Source: Geminocystis sp. GBBB08 (GTDB lineage: Bacteria > Cyanobacteriota > Cyanobacteriia > Cyanobacteriales > Cyanobacteriaceae). From it: 39,011 nucleotides of DNA. The translations under genes were made by a program, and so were the position numbers. Positions 37,509-39,011 of the stretch are shown here, piece after piece (position 1 is the first letter of the stretch; every line of letters starts with the position of its first letter). Location: the NCBI RefSeq assembly GCF_016743215.1, contig NZ_VRZC01000016.1, positions 1 through 39,011 on the forward strand. Reading direction: 5' to 3'. The notes under the pieces are model-generated. The model worked only from the letters and a program-made list of their open reading frames with translations, was not told where the DNA came from and ran no database searches.

Positions 37509-37755
37509 TGAGAATATCCGCTAAAATTTCAGGTGTTAAGCCTCTGGAAATAGCTCTATCGCTAATTTCGTCCATTATTTTACCTAAAAAATCAATCTCG
37601 TCTTTTACTTCTTCGTCAAAAAAGAGAGATGCGTTGCCTGACGGCACAGCGAAGCTGTACGCACTTAGGCGTTGTTTTTCTTTTTCGGTAGCTGATTGAT
37701 AGGCTTTTGCTACTTGAGGAGTAACTTGGATGGTAATTTCGTCACTAATCGGCAT
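37501..37755 (-). CDS. Antitoxin of PIN pair, right copy, carrying an inserted repeat
   Basis: The 84-aa protein starts ISDEITIQVTPQVAKAYQSA and ends ISDRAISRGLTPEILADILND, matching the left antitoxin at 27046-27270. Between them, residues 29-43 (RLSAYSFAVPSGNAS) are encoded by a dispersed repeat (37628-37670, GCGTTGCCTGACGGCAC...GTACGCAC), which adds about 14 residues in frame compared with a clean version. The partner toxin is broken, so this antitoxin may be free to drift, or may protect against the left toxin (inference). Confidence 0.7.
   Translation of the reverse strand: MPISDEITIQVTPQVAKAYQSATEKEKQRLSAYSFAVPSGNASLFFDEEVKDEIDFLGKIMDEISDRAISRGLTPEILADILND
37628..37670 (-). repeat. Dispersed repeat inside the right antitoxin gene
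   Basis: The segment reads, on the minus strand, CGCCTAAGTGCGTACAGC, TTCGCTGTGCCGTCAGGC, AACGCATC. It has the look of a GC-richer dispersed cyanobacterial repeat in an otherwise AT-rich gene. Confidence 0.6.
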
Positions 37756-37797
37756 AGTTAACTTGTTCTTTATTTAATAAGATACGACTAATATTAT

Positions 37798-37950
37798 TTA
37801 GTTTATCTCCTCTAAATATAATTCGGTTGCCTCTTTTAAATTGCTTATAGGCGTAAATAGAAGGTTCGTGCAACTAGGGGCAATCTGTGTCTAAAATGTT
37901 TGGTATTTAAAGGTTTCAGCCATTATTACTTGGATTTCAGAAATCTTCAT
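37798..37950 (-). pseudogene. Possible HicB-type antitoxin remnant
   Basis: From ATG 37950 the frame reads MKISEIQVIMAET, is interrupted by TAG at codon 20, and ends ISNLKEATELYLEEIN and TAA. The ending NLKEATELYLEE is typical of the C-terminal helix of HicB antitoxins, and MKIS with a following strand fits their start; the middle is lost or garbled. It is weakly supported. Between it and the IS5 remnant (37951-38191) I see only a 26-codon open frame at 38040-38120 that resembles nothing I know. Confidence 0.4.
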
Positions 37951-38191
37951 TTAAACATTGCAAGTATAAGTATATTTAATCTATTAATTTAACAATAATT
38001 GACAAAAATACTATTATCTGCATTAAAAATTAAATGAAATTATAATGCCCTTATTCGTTTATGCTTTTCTTTAATTGAGATTAATTTATCAGGAGAAACA
38101 AACTTTGATTTTTCTCCCATGTTAATCCTTATGGTACTTTTCGACTGGATCTGTCGGAAAGAATTGCTGGTTTAGAGCAATTATCAGTTGC

Positions 38192-38305
38192 TTAGTCTAC
38201 AAATAATCGATTATTTTTAGCCGTAACTCCTACAGTACCTGCTCGACCGGGAAGGATATCTTTAATTCGTTCCCATTAGTCATCTCTTAAAGCATAACGG
38301 CACAT
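38192..38305 (-). pseudogene. IS5-family transposase remnant (N-terminus)
   Basis: From ATG 38305 the minus strand reads MCRYALRDD, TAA, WERIKDILPGRAGTVGV, TAKNNRLFVD, TAA. The motif WERIKDILPG...NNRLFVD is the N-terminus of IS5-family (IS427-group-like) transposases, with the first TAA in place of the usual Gln before WERI. The rest of the transposase is gone. Confidence 0.8.
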
Positions 38306-38327
38306 AATCAACTAGCACATCCTATTT

Positions 38328-38398
38328 ATTTTTGGGAAAAAATTATTTCAAGGTATATATTACCTGTTTTTAAGTTTTAATTGATGACACGCCCTAGG
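38328..38398 (-). mobile_element. 71-bp IS5-like element end (right copy)
   Basis: The reverse complement of this stretch is identical to 25688-25758. It begins CCTAGGGCGTGTCATC at its outer edge and leads inward, within about 25 bases, to the start codon of the transposase remnant, so it is the transposase-proximal end of the element. Confidence 0.87.
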
Positions 38399-38404
38399 TA
38401 TTTA

Positions 38405-38462
38405 AAAAGAAAAAAGAGGACACTCCTTCTCACTGTTGACAGTTTTTGGAAGTTCCTCTTAA
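38405..38462 (-). terminator. Probable intrinsic terminator of the isiA-like gene
   Basis: On the minus strand AAGAGGA (38462-38456) pairs with TCCTCTT (38422-38416), with further inner pairing and an inner ACTG/CAGT hairpin. A TTTTTTCTTTTT run follows. It lies about 140 bases past the isiA-like stop codon and just outside the island's IS end. Confidence 0.7.
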
Positions 38463-38600
38463 AATGAACAAGAGAATCATTGATAATTAAGTTATGGACT
38501 TTTTTCCCAAATTAGTCCTCAACTGTTGTAGTAGTAAAGTATGGAGAGGAGAAGATTAAAATATATTACCAGTATATTGAACCCTTTTCCTCATGGATTT

Positions 38601-39011
38601 TTAGGCTTGAATCGAATCCAAAGCCTTTTCTACCCGACGGAAGTCAAATCCCAAAGCGCGTAAAGCGTGCCATAAATGTCCCTGTAAGAAAAAGAAAGCA
38701 AGGAAAAAATGAGCATTAGCTAACCATGCACGAGATGTATGTTCTCCGTAAGGTAATTGAACGGTATCTGCAAAATAAGGAGTGATTCCCAATTTCACTT
38801 CTAAGGCAGGTCCGTAAAATTCTACAGGATAAGCTAAAGTATTAACAGCGCAAAAGTAAGCCGCCACGAATCCGGCTAAGGCAATTCCTCCTAAAGAATA
38901 AGATAAAATTGCTTCTCCAGAGAACATAAGTACTCGTTTGGCCCATTTTAAAGGTGGTATCAAAATATGCCATACCCCACCAACGATGAGCATAACGCCT
39001 ACATATATATG
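38601..39011 (-). CDS. isiA: Iron-stress chlorophyll-binding antenna protein, IsiA/CP43' family (C-terminal part)
   Basis: The 3' end of a gene that enters from the right edge; 136 codons are visible (frame [16 protein letters not shown] onward). The segment holds the last membrane helices of a CP43-like protein, with histidines placed for chlorophyll binding in GGVWHI and [13 protein letters not shown], and the lumenal stretch [19 protein letters not shown]. It ends [16 protein letters not shown]. The large lumenal loop and C-terminal tail of PsbC are absent, which points to IsiA/Pcb antenna proteins. IsiA rings surround photosystem I under iron limitation. No isiB flavodoxin gene follows. 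A Pcb-type paralogue is the main alternative. Confidence 0.87.
   Translation of the reverse strand, partial: HIYVGVMLIVGGVWHILIPPLKWAKRVLMFSGEAILSYSLGGIALAGFVAAYFCAVNTLAYPVEFYGPALEVKLGITPYFADTVQLPYGEHTSRAWLANAHFFLAFFFLQGHLWHALRALGFDFRRVEKALDSIQA

Noticed and set aside
38601-39011. Right-edge gene as photosystem II psbC (CP43)
   Set aside because: The C-terminus ends shortly after the last helix and lacks the PsbC tail; the sequence fits IsiA/Pcb antenna proteins.

Overview
The window looks like cyanobacterial chromosome: AT-rich, scattered HIP1 octamers (GCGATCGC, for example near 1.5, 12.7, 13.9, 14.5, 15.1, 23.8, 27.2 and 32.0 kb), cyanobacterial housekeeping genes, and an IsiA-type chlorophyll antenna gene running off the right edge. 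The gene set suggests a low-GC unicellular type (Geminocystis/Cyanobacterium-like); that placement is inference.

Layout. (1) 1-3.0 kb, minus strand: a 799-aa MotA/TolQ/ExbB-type channel protein with a very long coiled-coil tail, followed by the first 29 codons of a probable OmpA/MotB-type partner. This is a ZorAB-like pair, cut by the left edge. (2) 3.3-25.5 kb, housekeeping block: cobN, pyk, der (interrupted by one in-frame TAA), an RRM RNA-binding protein gene with a clear terminator, comB, an sbcD-type nuclease gene, nadC, dnaG, an exopolysaccharide pair (WbpM/CapD-type dehydratase and Wzc-type tyrosine kinase), murE, a glutaredoxin-like gene and an rluA-type pseudouridine synthase gene. 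The intergenic spaces carry period-7 tandem repeats, several of which form the last codons and stop of a gene or sit directly against a start codon. (3) 25.6-38.4 kb, accessory island: bounded by two identical 71-bp copies of an IS5-like element end in opposite orientation, with TnpB and IS5-family transposase debris. Inside are a truncated ParA, two related antitoxin/PIN-toxin modules in mirror-image orientation (left intact, right broken), DUF433 and HicB antitoxin debris, and a minus-strand operon. The operon encodes a 277-aa protein with a very acidic tail, an 831-aa protein with an N-terminal GHKL (Hsp90/sacsin-like) ATPase, a 1726-aa protein with a central GHKL ATPase and a C-terminal DUF3883 D...ExK domain, and a GNAT acetyltransferase. 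(4) 38.4-39.0 kb: the terminator and 3' end of the isiA-like gene.

The best candidate for an undescribed system is the double-GHKL/DUF3883 operon: two coupled ATPases of one superfamily, one carrying a nuclease-like domain, set among toxin-antitoxin modules and transposon ends. This is the usual setting of an anti-invader system, but function is inferred from context only. The ZorAB-like pair is a second defence-like locus.
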